Translations under genes and position numbers: made by a program
Assembly: GCF_008831285.2 (NCBI RefSeq)
Contig: NC_045143.1
Coordinates: 8,875,503 to 8,939,502 of the forward strand
Length of the DNA stretch: 64,000 bases
Reading direction: 5' to 3'
Source of the DNA: Nymphaea colorata
Lineage: Eukaryota > Streptophyta > Magnoliopsida > Nymphaeales > Nymphaeaceae
The notes under the pieces: generated by a model
The model's input: the letters and a program-made list of their open reading frames with translations, nothing else
What the model was told of the DNA's origin: nothing
The model's database searches: none
Shown here: piece after piece, positions 44,880-64,000 of the stretch
Layout of the letters: the number at the start of each line of letters is the position of its first letter
Numbering within the stretch: position 1 is the first letter of the stretch

Positions 44880-47800
44880 CAAGCGTCGTCTTCGGCGCTA
44901 GCAGCTTCATGATAGATTCTGACTTCTTCAGGATGGCTTCGCTTCAAACGAAAGGCATACTCCTATGTTGACTGGTCTTTGTCTACCCACCTGACCAAGT
45001 ATCGCTTCGGTTCACCATGGTAGTTGACTTTGTGTCGAAGGATTTGGTATAATTGTAAATCAGTGGCCTACCGGGTTGAAGGAGCTCGTTGCAAGATGGG
45101 CTCTCGTTGCGGCTGGCTTCTCCTCGGATCTTCAGCATCGACATAAAAGGGCTTGAGGTTGCAGACGTGAAACACTGAATGCACTTTGACGTCTGGCGGC
45201 AGGTCTAATTTGTATGTCAGCTTCCCAACCCTCTTGACCACAGTAAACAACCCTTCATACTTTCGGATCAGTGCTCGGTGTTGTCCACGAAAGATACCCG
45301 ACCGGTCTGGATATAGTTTGACAAAAACTTGGTCTCCCACTCAAAACTCGGCAGGTCTCTAATTCTTGTCAGCTCATTTCTTCATCTTTTTGGCGGCCTT
45401 GTGCAAGAATGTCTTACCTATCTTCATTTGTTCATGCTAGTTCCTGACGAACTGGTAGGCGAAACTGAGTCTTCCCTTTTCTTGGACAGCAACAGTGTGA
45501 GGCATCAACGGTTGCTGTCTCGTGGCTACTTCGAAGGGGTTGTGGCCTGATGACTCGCTCTTCTGCAGGTTGTAACAGAATTGAGCCACATCGAGCAGCT
45601 TTACCCAATTTTTATGATTGGCACTAACAAAGTGATGCAGGTAATGTTCCAACAAGGCATTGATGTGTTCGGTCTGACCATCAGTTTGTGGGTGGAAGCT
45701 TGTGGAAAACAACAAGTCTGATCCAAGCAACTGAAACACTTCATGCCAAAACTTGCCCGTGAAGCGAACATCGCGATCACTCACAATACTCTTCGGCATG
45801 CCCCAGTACTTCACAATGTTCTTCACAAACATCTCCGCTATTTTTCCCGTTGGCTCTCCTTCGTAGTTAGGATGAACGTGACATACTTAAAAATCCTGTC
45901 CACAACAACAAAGATAGAGTTGTAACCATCAACTCTGGGAAGACTCACAATGAAGTCCATGGAGATGCTCTCCCACAGACGCTCCGGAATAGGAAGAGGC
46001 TCAAGCAGGCTGGCAGGCTTCTGATTACTCCCTTTGTCTTGCTGGCAGATGAGGCAAGTCTTTACATATGCATCCAAGTCGTCGCGCATCTGGGGCTAGT
46101 AATACCCATGTTTGAGAAGGGCCAGAGTCCGCTCCTGGCCTGGATGGCCAGCCCAAAGCGTATCATGACACTCTTTTGTTAGCTCCCGCTAAAGATTGCC
46201 CCACTTCGACACGAAAACATGTCCGCCCTTAGTGAGGAGCAATCCATCTCGTAGCCAGAATCTTCGAGTCTTCCCCGCTTCAGCCAAGACAATCAAGTGT
46301 TGGGCCGCTGAGTCCTGCCGCATCCCTTCACGAACCCGCTCGATCCAATTGGGCTTCAGAGGTCCCCATTCGAGATGCTGCAAGTTTTGCTTTCCGACTC
46401 AACGCATCCGCTACCACGTTGGTCTTACCAACCTTGTACTCCAAAGCGAAATTGAACTCCGCCAAGAATTCCTGCCAACGAGCCTGCTTCAGAGTTAACT
46501 CTTCTGAGACATGAAGTAACTTGGCCATATTAACCGCCTTGACGACGAACTTTGCCCCCAATAGGTAGTGCCTCCATATGCGCAGGCAATGCACAATGAC
46601 TGTCATCTCCCATTCATGCACTGTGTACCGCTTCTCAGGGTCCTTCAACTTTCGGCTCTCATAGGCAATCAGATGACCGTCCTGCATTAGTACAACACCA
46701 ATAGCAAAATCTGAGGCATCTGTGTGTACTTCAAAGGGCTTTGAATGATCTCGCAATCTGAGGACGAGCTCTTGTACGAGGGCACGCTTCAGGCCTTCAA
46801 AGGGATCTTGGGCAGACTGAGTCTAAATCCAAAATCTATTCTTTTTAAGTAAGTCAGTGAGGGGCGCCGCTATCAACGAATACCCCGTGATGAACTGCTG
46901 ATAGTAATTAGCCAACCCAAGAAAGGACCGCAATTCAGGCACATTTGAGGGCGGCTTCCAGTCTTGGGCAACTTTCACTTTCTTCGGGTTCATTCACAGC
47001 TGGTCATCCCTACAATATGTCTGAGGAAACTGAACTCTCGTTGGTCAAAGAGATATTTCTCATTCTTCACATAGAGATCATTTTCTTTGAATATCTGGAA
47101 CACCGTCCTCAAGTGACCGACGTGCTCCTCTAGGTCGCTGCTAAAGACCCAATGTCATCAAGGTAGACTACCACAAACTTGTCAAGGTAGGGGTAGAATA
47201 TATTGTTCATGAGAGTCGAGAAAGTCGTAGGGACATTCATCAACCCGAATGGCATGACTAGGAACTCATACGCTCCATAGCGGGTGATGCAAGTGGTCTT
47301 TGGTTCATCACCTTCTACGATCCTGACCTGCCAATAGTCGGAATGAAGGTCCAACTTCAAAAAGATCTTCGTCTTGCCCAACTGGTCGAATAAGTCTGCA
47401 ATCAAAGGCAGTGGATATTTGTTTTCACTGTCACTTTGTTCAAAGCGCGGTAATCCACACAGAGTCTCTTGGAGCCAACGTGTTTCGTCTGGAACAATAC
47501 AGGGGCTCTGAATGACACCTTAGAGGGACGGATGATCGCTGACTCAAGCATGTCATCAAGCTGCTTCTGCAGCTCCTTCAGTTCGATCGGTCTCATTCTG
47601 TAGGAGACCATAGCTGGTGGCTTGGCTCCAGGAACCAAGTCGATTTCATGATCAACTTCACGCTTGAGAGATGGGCGCTTGGGCAGCTCAAGGAGCATCA
47701 CTCCCTTGAACTGCTTCAGGATAGGGGCTAGCCCTGAGGGAATAGCTCTCGGCTGAGGGTCATCCTCTTGTAGATGTACAACCATGATTAATGTTTGTTT

Positions 47801-49203
47801 CTCATGACGCATGTCCTTCTTAAGTTGCATTACCGACAACGTCGGCTGGGACTTGCTTCTGATGGAGTGGCAGTGCACTGTATGAAACTGGTCCACACTC
47901 ATCAACGTCAATGTGTTGAACTTCAACAACATCATTGCATTCTGGCCTCGAATGAACTTCATCCCAAGAATTACCTTGAAATCGTTCAGGGGTACTACGG
48001 AGAAGGTGGTGACTCCCGTCCAGCCTTCATTCTGAACCGTTACACCCTTTGCTTCTCCTAGGACGGGCCTGGCTTCAGAGTTCACCGTTTTAAGGGTCCT
48101 TTACTACGACACAAGCTTCAATCTCACTCGCTCTGCCTCCTCTCTTGAGACGAAGTTATGCGTTGTCCCGGAGTCTACCATTGCAACAATAGACATTTCA
48201 TTCAGAGTGGCGTCTAGGTACATTAGCTCCTTGTTCACCATACTGCTAGACACTGCGCGACTTTGGACAGCATTGATCGTCTGGGTGACACCCATCTGTG
48301 TTTGCCATTCTTCGGTCTCGCCTTCGATGGCCCTCACAGCATTGGCTTGCCCTGTAGGTCCCACACGTTTCGAGCAGACACGCACTTGATGCTTTCCTCC
48401 GCAGACCCAACAAGTTACTTTTCTTAGTGACCCAATGTAGTCCTTGCAAAAGAAGGGCTTTCTCTCGGCTGGCTTCTGAGACAACGATTCATTTCTGGTG
48501 TCTCGCCGTGGTCGGACTTCTTCGTAGACTTGAAGGTATTAGCTTTTGCGTTGGGGATCGGCCAAGCGCTCAGCTGCCACATATGTTTGCTCCAAAATCT
48601 CTGGATTCGATCTCTCCACGTCAGCTTGGACCCAAGATTGGAGCCCTATGATGAACCTTTATCTTTTTTTGACATCATAGGCACGTTTAACATAACCTTT
48701 TGGTACGTTCTGATGTAATCTCTCAAGGCACCTGTCTGCTTCAGGTTCGCAACCAACCGATAAGCATGTCTTTCAGCATCTACGGACATAAAGTATCCCT
48801 TTAACTGCTTGCAAAAGTCGTCGAAGGTACGAATCGTGCAGTCCCCATCTCAATGTCCAACATTTTCCGCCTCCACGAAGCCACAGCATCTTCCTCTAAC
48901 AACATCGTTGCGGTCTTGATCTTAAAGTCATCTTCTACTGCGTTTTGTAAGTCCAGGTAGTAGTCAACTTGGAACAGAAAGTTGTTGATCGCCCTGGCAT
49001 CTTGGCTACCACTGTACTTTGACGAACGTTGAACGTCAACCCTACTAGTCCTCTCTTGACTGCTACTGACTGAATTAGTACGTAACAGTCTTTGGTTTGA
49101 AGCTCGAAGTCCAGCGATTTTGTCCTGTAGGGTCTTCATCAAATCAAAGAGTGATCGGTTCATGGCCACTGACTTGGCCATCTGTTCTCGCGTCAACTTC
49201 ATC
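44880..49203 (-). pseudogene. Gypsy gag-pol pseudogene
   Basis: Open segments in alternating frames (49202-48801, 48484-48104, 48085-47402, 47405-47130, 46756-46328, 46089-45838, 45832-45437, 45340-45068) together cover gag, zinc knuckle, protease, RT, RNase H, integrase and the integrase tail. The zinc knuckle is CX2CX3HX4C, a form seen in some plant gypsy lineages. After the integrase tail, 45065-44880 reads as a chromodomain (YLVRW present), with a stop where the conserved second Trp region falls. Dead copy. I do not give a repaired sequence. Confidence 0.9.
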
Positions 49204-49466
49204 TCCTCCTTGAATCCCTCAAGGTTTGGGCAGCAAAGTTGATGGCTTCTTCATGGGTGGCCACATTTGCAACCAACCGGTTCACCGTCTCTTCCAGGTC
49301 TCCTTGGTCATGGGCCGGGCTCGCCTCCTCTGGGCGGGCCGGCTCCTTGCCTTTGGCACCTCGCAAATTGTATTATGATGTCATGACGTCCTTCTCAACA
49401 GCAGCAAGCCGGCGTGAATCTCTACACTGATTCTTCGATCACTTCTCCAGATTGAGCATAATCTAG

Positions 49467-49478
49467 TCTCTAATACCA
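49467..49478 (-). other. Gypsy primer-binding site, initiator Met tRNA type
   Basis: Two bases inside the 5' LTR the minus strand reads TGGTATTAGAGA. The canonical plant tRNA-iMet site is TGGTATCAGAGC, so this is a slightly mutated form. Confidence 0.8.
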
Positions 49479-49480
49479 GC

Positions 49481-49869
49481 TGTCACGGGCCGACTCCTTC
49501 AGACCGTGCGGCACAGCAAACTCTCGTTCAAGTGGGTGCAGATTCTTGAATGCCTTTTCAAAAACACAAGACACAAAATGCACAAAGAGTGTGGAAAGAA
49601 AACCCACAATATATTCACTTAAACAGTTGAGTACATCACGAGGGAAAACAAGTAAGCTTTTACACTTTACTTACAAAAGAAGACCGAAGCCGCTTGCAGA
49701 ATTCTCATGCCGACCATCCAAAACAAAGAATCTCAATTTTACACTTGGGGCCGTTTTGGGAGGGTGCTTCGACACAAGTGAACATTTGAGTTTACACCAA
49801 GACTCAACATAAACAAAGCAAATACAACAAAAGCAAAGGACAGCTATACAGACACGACATAATAAAATA
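49481..49869 (-). repeat. Gypsy 5' LTR (389 bp)
   Basis: Starts TGTCACGGGCCGAC and ends AAATA (mutated from CA). It differs from the other LTR by many substitutions, one deletion of about 24 bp after GCAAACTC and a ~6-bp insertion near 49821. It would have carried the element's promoter. Confidence 0.9.
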
Positions 49870-49874
49870 GGTAG
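49870..49874. repeat. Gypsy target-site duplication, right copy (GGTAG)
   Basis: GGTAG follows the right LTR end, identical to 44451-44455. Confidence 0.8.
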
Positions 49875-50878
49875 ATCCTTTTCTTTTAATGTTTAACAAA
49901 CTGTCTTCAACATAAAGCCCTTCGAAACATACTCTTATACTTTTAGCGGAATCCAGTAGAAAGAAAATACATTAAACCTTTCTAATTTTAATTTGTTTGT
50001 ATGTAAGTGTAAATTAATGTTTAAATATTAAATAATTACTACCATTTACCAAAATTTTCTGGTTCTGCCATTAACCACCAGTAACTTGTATAACAAGTGG
50101 CACCTATGTATAGGTCCAATCCAAACTTGGTTCAAACATTTTTGAAAGTTTGATTTATTTTTGACTGAATATCCAACTAGCCATCGATTGTCCCATAATA
50201 TTAATTGTTAAGTGAAAAAATCTGATGACAATAATAAGTACATTTTCTTCCAGCTATGCTTTAGAAAGTTCAATACGATCATATATATCTTTTGAAATTA
50301 GTTTTGGTTAGAGTGACACATTTGGGGTGAGCAAGAGGTTCATTCTACCATCCAAAATGAGACCCAAAAGCCCTCCATTCTCATGCCTCTGGAGTTCTCA
50401 GTTGTGTCGGTGTCAGTGATAGCAACAGTACACCTTTCAATTTAGATATTGTTCCCTACTACTTTAAAACACAGAAACATAATGTCGGATAAAATTGAAT
50501 TAAAAGCTTACCTTTATACAAGCTCCTAAGCGGACGCCTCTTGAGGAGTGACACATTTAAACATGACGCGTCTTGAGGAGTGACACATTTAAAACCATGT
50601 TTTAGAAGCGGACGCCTCTTGAGGAGAGACACATTTAAAACCATATTTAGGTTGGTTTTTTTAGTGGCAAAGATTTACATTATCAGAATCGTAAGAGGTT
50701 GACGTCCACTCAGCGATACGTATCGGTTCGATCCGATTACGGCTACAAACCAAAAGTGGTTGTTCCCTGCTCTTATCTGAATGTATGCCAGGCCGTTGCT
50801 GCGTCGGCGTCGTCTCAGATCTGTCCTCCACTCGCTCTTCTAGGGTTTCTGTTTTCCCCCCACTCTTCCCTTCGAGGC
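49875..50878. promoter_or_regulatory. Spacer and PET100 promoter/leader
   Basis: 49875-50500 is AT-rich with a repeat tail (AAAATTTTCTGGTTCTGCCA near 50060). 50529-50640 holds a minisatellite. 50700-50878 is GC-balanced with TCTAGGGTTTCT, a telo-box-like motif common in leaders of plant nuclear genes for housekeeping and mitochondrial proteins, and is probably the PET100 5' leader. Confidence 0.5.
50527..50645. repeat. Minisatellite: three copies of a ~32-40 bp unit
   Basis: GCGGACGCCTCTTGAGGAG followed by TGACACATTTAAA occurs at 50530, in shortened form (GACGCGTCTTGAGGAG) at 50566, and at 50609 with AGAGACACATTTAAA. Each unit contains the small inverted repeat CCTCTTGAGG. It lies about 240 bp upstream of the PET100 start codon. 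Confidence 0.85.
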
Positions 50879-52855
50879 ATGTCGTCGATCGGTCCTGGCA
50901 AAGGCTTACTGGAGGTCGCCAAATTTGGGATATACGTGGCGATTCCCATTGTTATGATGTATACTTTCGCCTATGACTCGAAGAATTTGGAGAGGATCAT
51001 GGGGAACGTGAGTTCTTCTCTTACTCTTTTCCTTCCGTATTTGTTTTTTTTTTTTTTTTGTTTCTTACCGTGGTTCTCTGATCAAGTTTTTACCTGATGG
51101 TGATGGGATATTGGATGTGTGTTTGGTTTGATCTTTGTTGCGTTGGCCTTTCTGGTCATCATGGTGGTAGGTGGCTTACATTTTGTGAATTGTTGTGGAT
51201 TTGTTCATATATGTTGGCGTGAAGTGTATTTGTTGAAAGTCACGATTGTGGATATCGGGAGGGTGACGGTCCCAATTCATGTGTACAAGAGAAAGAGTCG
51301 GTGGAACCCATAGGTTTTAGCACAGCCAGGAGGGGCTCTGGCCATAGATGGTTCGTCATGGATTGAAAAATATAACCTCTTGTGGGCATCGCTTTGCCAC
51401 CTTTCAACCGGGTGGAAGGTTTGTGTGATTGAAGGGTATATTTGCCGCGGGGTTTTACTGTCAAGCCTTCGATTTTGCTTGTTTTTACAGGAGCCTGCGT
51501 GTTAAGTGTAGTTTCTTATGTTGTTACGTGAATCACGAGATAGGTTTGTGAGGTTTTGTGTTGGACGGAATTCAAAAGACTAATTTGATGAGGTGGCATA
51601 ACGTTGCCATTGGTGTGTGGATAGCTGGTCGGTGATGAAATCGACTGAAGCAGATTTTAGCATTTCATGTGAATCGTAGCTAGAGCAGTCTGATAATGGT
51701 AGCTTACAACATGGACTGTAGCTGGTGATGTTGTTGAAATGGTACTCGAAACTTCTCAGGCTAGAACTTGTGCAACTTATCAGTCATTATTTGTGACCAG
51801 TGTCATTTGCTGCAATAGTACTTAAAAATCTTGAGTGTGGAACTTATGTTCCTTGGACTGTGATTAGAAACAGTGGTTCGACTTGTATTTGTTTCTTCGG
51901 GAGGCAAAGCTAGAAAGTGCTGTAGTTCTGACCCATGCTTTTACTGCTATGGAAAATAATGGTAACCAATTGGTGAGCACCTGGTTCTAGAGCTTTTGCT
52001 TTTGGCACAACGGCTTTCCTTTCTATTATTACAAGGAGTTGAGCTTGAGACCAAGTTCATACTACTTTCTAAATGGAGACAACTGTCAACATGTCTATGG
52101 GTTTTGGTGAAATTCCTCCATACCATGTTTGTTTGTTGGACAAAAGTAAAACATTCAGGAGGAATGCTTTCGAAGCTCGATTTGGCCACACCTTCACTGG
52201 GTATAACCGTATAAGTGAAATAAGGGATTCAAAACCATTCCATTTCATCTTGAAGTCACACAGTGTTTGATCAGAATGGCTTGCCTGTTATTGCGATGGC
52301 CTGGACAGTATGTTTTCCTTTCAATACTAAAAGGAAACGTAGGTTGAAATTGCAGCAAGGACTGGATTAGTAAAAGCAATGAACAATTTATTGCTGGTTT
52401 TGTTGTTAAATCATCCTTTAAGGGTGCTCAATTATCAGAAAACTTCATGGATATGTTTTAGTTAAGGTTGTATGAAGGAAATGTAGGGGAGAACATAGGC
52501 TAGGTTAAAATGAACTGGATTTAGAATCCTCAAGTACTACATGGTTATCATTCACGTAGGAGTATTTAGACTTGCAAAAAACAAAAAAGTGCTTTGACTA
52601 TCGTTTATCATTTTCTCTCTTGGAGGAAGCGTATGGATCTTGTTGGGCGATATAATACGGTTGAATACCTTTGATATCTCATTTTTCGCTGTTAATTGTT
52701 ACAAAACTGCCTTCTTGAAACTACTTGCATGTAAACTAATGTTTTTTCCCTTTTTTACTGTGAAGCGTTCGTATGTGGTATATCCACCAGAGGGTCCTCG
52801 ACCTCCATCACCAGAAGAAATACGTGAGATTGCTCGTAAGAAGAGTTTACAATGA
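50879..52855 (+). CDS. PET100: PET100-like cytochrome c oxidase assembly protein, 72 aa, two exons
   Basis: Small inner-mitochondrial-membrane protein that helps assemble complex IV subunits. Exon 1 50879-51007 (43 codons, ending IMGN at AAC|GTGAGT), exon 2 52766-52855 (29 codons plus TGA, starting RSYVVYPPEG after GTGAAG). A single membrane segment spans about residues 12-30 (FGIYVAIPIVMMYTFAY). The conserved NRSYVVYPPE.PRPPSPEE block and a basic C-terminus follow, as in plant PET100 homologues (~70-75 aa). The only ATG giving this frame is 50879. The intron is 1.76 kb, with no gene in it. Too small for many gene finders, so it may be missed in automatic annotation. Confidence 0.92.
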
Positions 52856-55376
52856 TCCTGCTTTGATAACCGGCGTTCAGTTTGCGGCTTTTTGTGCAGA
52901 AATACCCCCTTTTTCCCCATACTATCCTTGCTTGGAAAAGTTTGCACTTTGCAATTGTGTTTAATAATGTAATCATGGGATGCAAATGTAGAAGATTGAA
53001 GCGTCCAATCTCCTGTTGGATTGCCAAGTTCTGGCAAACTTTGATTTGCTTATCTTTACATGACAAAGAAAGATAATGTCCCGGTAGCCTTCGAACATTC
53101 GGTATACTTGTTCATATGTTGGATGTGTTTTTCATGTTATACTGCCTGACTGCATTTCTCCTCCATCCCTACCATCGATCAACATGTTGTGCGACTGTTG
53201 CTAAAGTTCGCAAACATCTTCAGATGGTTTAAAGAAAACTGTTGTATTATATTGCTGGACTATTCACTTGGTTCGGATGGATATTAATCGCTTCTTCTTC
53301 TGTTGTTGCGAGGCAAAGTGTGCAGGGAGTCTTAGAATGGACGCAAATGCACTTGAAGACAAAATTATTGAACTGTCCGTCCTTTTGAGTTAAAGCACAT
53401 TGAAAGGAATGTCTAAAAACTCGTTGCTTGGCCACTCAAGCCAAATTTAACTCAGTTGCTGCTTGATTCTCGAGTAGGTAGTTTGTGAAGGGGGCTGCCT
53501 CCTATTCCTTTCAATATAACAATCTATAGAAAGATAATGACAAACACGAATGAGATCACGTAACATGAATACATGCACATCTTTTGGTTACTATTTGACA
53601 ACTCAATTTTGTGAAGTGCAGTCATTTATTTCTTATGTGCCAAATACTGCTCCAACTATATGCTCGCCTCTCTCAGGTTGAAAGTACTACTTGTTCTGTG
53701 AACCCTTTAATTAGTGTGTATCTGAAGTTTCTCTCGCTCTGAACTATCATAAATGTTCAAATTCGACTTCCAAATATAACATAATGAGACATCATTTGCA
53801 ACATTTTGTTGTAACCCAAAGTATATTACATCAATAATTAATAAAATATAATAAACAAGTACATGTTTAAATAATACACGACATATATCATTAAAAGTTG
53901 CACAATGAAAAAAAATAATGAAAAAATGTAATAAAGTGGAAATTCACTTATTGTTAAAACCTTTCAAACATTTGTGTCGTCATTTACTTTTCCCAATGAG
54001 TTGTCCTTGTCATGTTAAGAGTCGTGTGTTGTGGTATCAAGTTCACTTTAATTTTGTATTAACATTGTTCTAATTCAAAGTTGAGGCATGCATTTGGATT
54101 GTGTTCCATTGTAACCCTGTCCATTTGGATTTGCGACATTGGCAAGGTTCTTCGTGAAGTTATGCAATACAAAACAGTTCCACAGGTAAGCACGTGAGAG
54201 GTCTTACGGCTGCACCAAGAGGGTTCAGTTTCATGTTTACATGTAAACTTCAAGTTTGTAGACCAAAATCGGAGCCTTTTCACATGAGGTCCATAAAATG
54301 TAATTTCTTGATATGGTAGAGAACTCCTAAAAGGATTTTTCCCTTTTTCTTCTGACAGTACGAACTTGAGATTTTTTACCACTACGGACCTTTCTAGAAA
54401 GCTAAACCAGTCCAGCAGTAAGATCTCATAATGTAAAGAACAAGATCCAAAGGCTTGATTTAACTATCGAGAACCATTCGTGGCAAAACCTGGACATTAA
54501 TTGATTGCTCTTCAAGAACACTTGTTATGTATCACGTATCCACGGAAATTTAGAGCTATGTATCTAAAGAAATTTGGGGACTAACGAATGGAAGTCATCC
54601 CGACAAGCTCCACCCGAAGAGCATTTTGGCGTACACTACTTTTTATGGATCGCTGAAGATATACCTGTCATATTATTATTATAAATATTATGTTCTGTTT
54701 CACAACCGCCATGATGGGAAGCTAATGAACATGCGTGCAAGTTTTGGCTACCAGGATAAATAGCACCGCTTCTGCAAGTGTATTTTTTGCCTACCTCCAC
54801 GTTCTATCTGGAGTGCCAGCAAAAGTATAGCAAACTTGCTAAATCACTTCTACAAGTCTGAAGGGCTCCCTCTGGTACGAAACAAAAGTTCACCAGCAAA
54901 ATAAGAGAGAGAGAGACAGACAGACAGACAGATTGCAGATTGTCCAATCTATAGCAAGCTAGTTACATTTCATTTAATATGAGATATCAAGATACAGCAT
55001 AACAGTTTGGGGTCCTATAATTACACAATCTGGACAACCTTTGTTCTTAAATGCAATTTCATAATTGCCACAAACCAATGGCGAGCAATCTAGGCATACG
55101 TCCTTATAGGTAAAATCTTCGTGGAATCCCTGACCAATGTTGAGACTCAAAATTGACAAGGCAATTAATCAGTGGACGGATCCGCTGCCTCGACAGAGGC
55201 TTCACCACACATTCTCAGTTCACCGTTTCTTCCTCCCAGAACGTAGCTATGAGGCACTGGAAACATGCAATGCAAGAAATTACATACTTGGAAGCAACGA
55301 ACCAGTTTTAATCGATAATTTTGGCAACCATTTGGAACTTAAGAAAAAATTCCTGGTCATATGCCTCAATCCAAAG
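52856..55376. other. Intergenic between PET100 and GCN5 (tail to tail)
   Basis: The two genes converge. The first ~250 bp after 52855 should be the PET100 3' UTR and the bases below 55377 the GCN5 3' UTR. In between there is AT-rich sequence with a (GA/GACA)n microsatellite at 54906-54932 and no recognisable gene. Confidence 0.55.

Positions 55377-64000
<8,624 letters not shown>

Larger units (their letters stand above)
44456..49869 (-). mobile_element. Full-length, inactivated Ty3/gypsy chromovirus (5.4 kb)
   Basis: Two LTRs in direct orientation flank a gag-pol region on the minus strand. Order from the 5' end: gag (49200-48500), zinc knuckle CWVCGGKHQVRVC, protease with VDSGTTHNF (48190-48130), RT with VDYRALNK and YLDD (47450 and 47160), RNase H with HTDASDFAIG (46720), integrase with the zinc region, the core block SISMDF and HPQTDGQTEH, then a GPY/F-like stretch and a C-terminal chromodomain-like segment. 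This protease-RT-RNaseH-integrase order defines Ty3/gypsy, and the chromodomain points to a chromovirus. Frameshifts and stops interrupt the frame repeatedly, including just after YLDD, so it cannot encode a working polyprotein. PBS, PPT and target duplication are all present, so the ends are original. Confidence 0.95.

Noticed and set aside
54059..54382. Possible PIF/Harbinger transposase remnant (a VLHNF-like word on the minus strand near 54160)
   Set aside because: Only one short word fits, in a frame broken by several stops. No catalytic motif is visible.

Overview
This is nuclear DNA from a flowering plant. The evidence is AT-rich, intron-dense housekeeping genes with GT-AG introns, a single-exon DYW-type PPR gene, a group C (Opaque2-like) bZIP gene, a plant-type PET100 and GCN5, and LTR retrotransposons plus many small inverted-repeat elements in introns and spacers. 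I could not fix the species. Nothing looks bacterial, viral or organellar.

Layout. (1) 1-2140: degenerate Ty1/copia remnant on the minus strand, cut by the window edge. (2) 2495-14089, minus: first 11 coding exons (391 codons) of GPI ethanolamine phosphate transferase 3 (PIG-O); the C-terminal half lies before position 1 or is lost. Its introns carry several dispersed repeats. (3) 14090-19523: leader region, spacer, one MITE-like repeat and a long TA microsatellite. (4) 19524-28601, minus: complete 17-exon acylamino-acid-releasing enzyme (787 aa), with frame closing across every junction and Ser/Asp/His present. (5) 28602-33435: spacer with a possible leader exon and two MITE-like elements. 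(6) 33436-35664, minus: intronless DYW PPR protein, 742 aa. (7) 37021-41708, minus: six-exon group C bZIP factor, 385 aa. (8) 42690-49874: a diverged solo LTR, then a full-length but inactivated Ty3/gypsy chromovirus (44456-49869) with both LTRs, PBS, PPT, a chromodomain-like tail and a 5-bp target duplication GGTAG. (9) 50879-52855, plus: two-exon PET100-like cytochrome c oxidase assembly factor, 72 aa, with a minisatellite just upstream. (10) 55377-63804, minus: last nine exons (HAT core to bromodomain and stop) of the GCN5/HAG1 histone acetyltransferase; the N-terminus lies past the window end. One of its introns appears to be GC-AG.

The genes are unrelated housekeeping or regulatory loci and not a cluster or operon: GPI-anchor synthesis, protein N-terminal processing, organelle RNA editing, transcription, respiratory assembly and chromatin acetylation. 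I found no convincing new biological system. The most informative unannotated structure is the set of small dispersed inverted-repeat families shared between introns and spacers, plus the GC-AG intron and the gypsy/solo-LTR pair. Exon boundaries were placed by hand from splice motifs and protein-family continuity; reading-frame closure was counted for PIG-O, AARE, bZIP, PET100 and GCN5.
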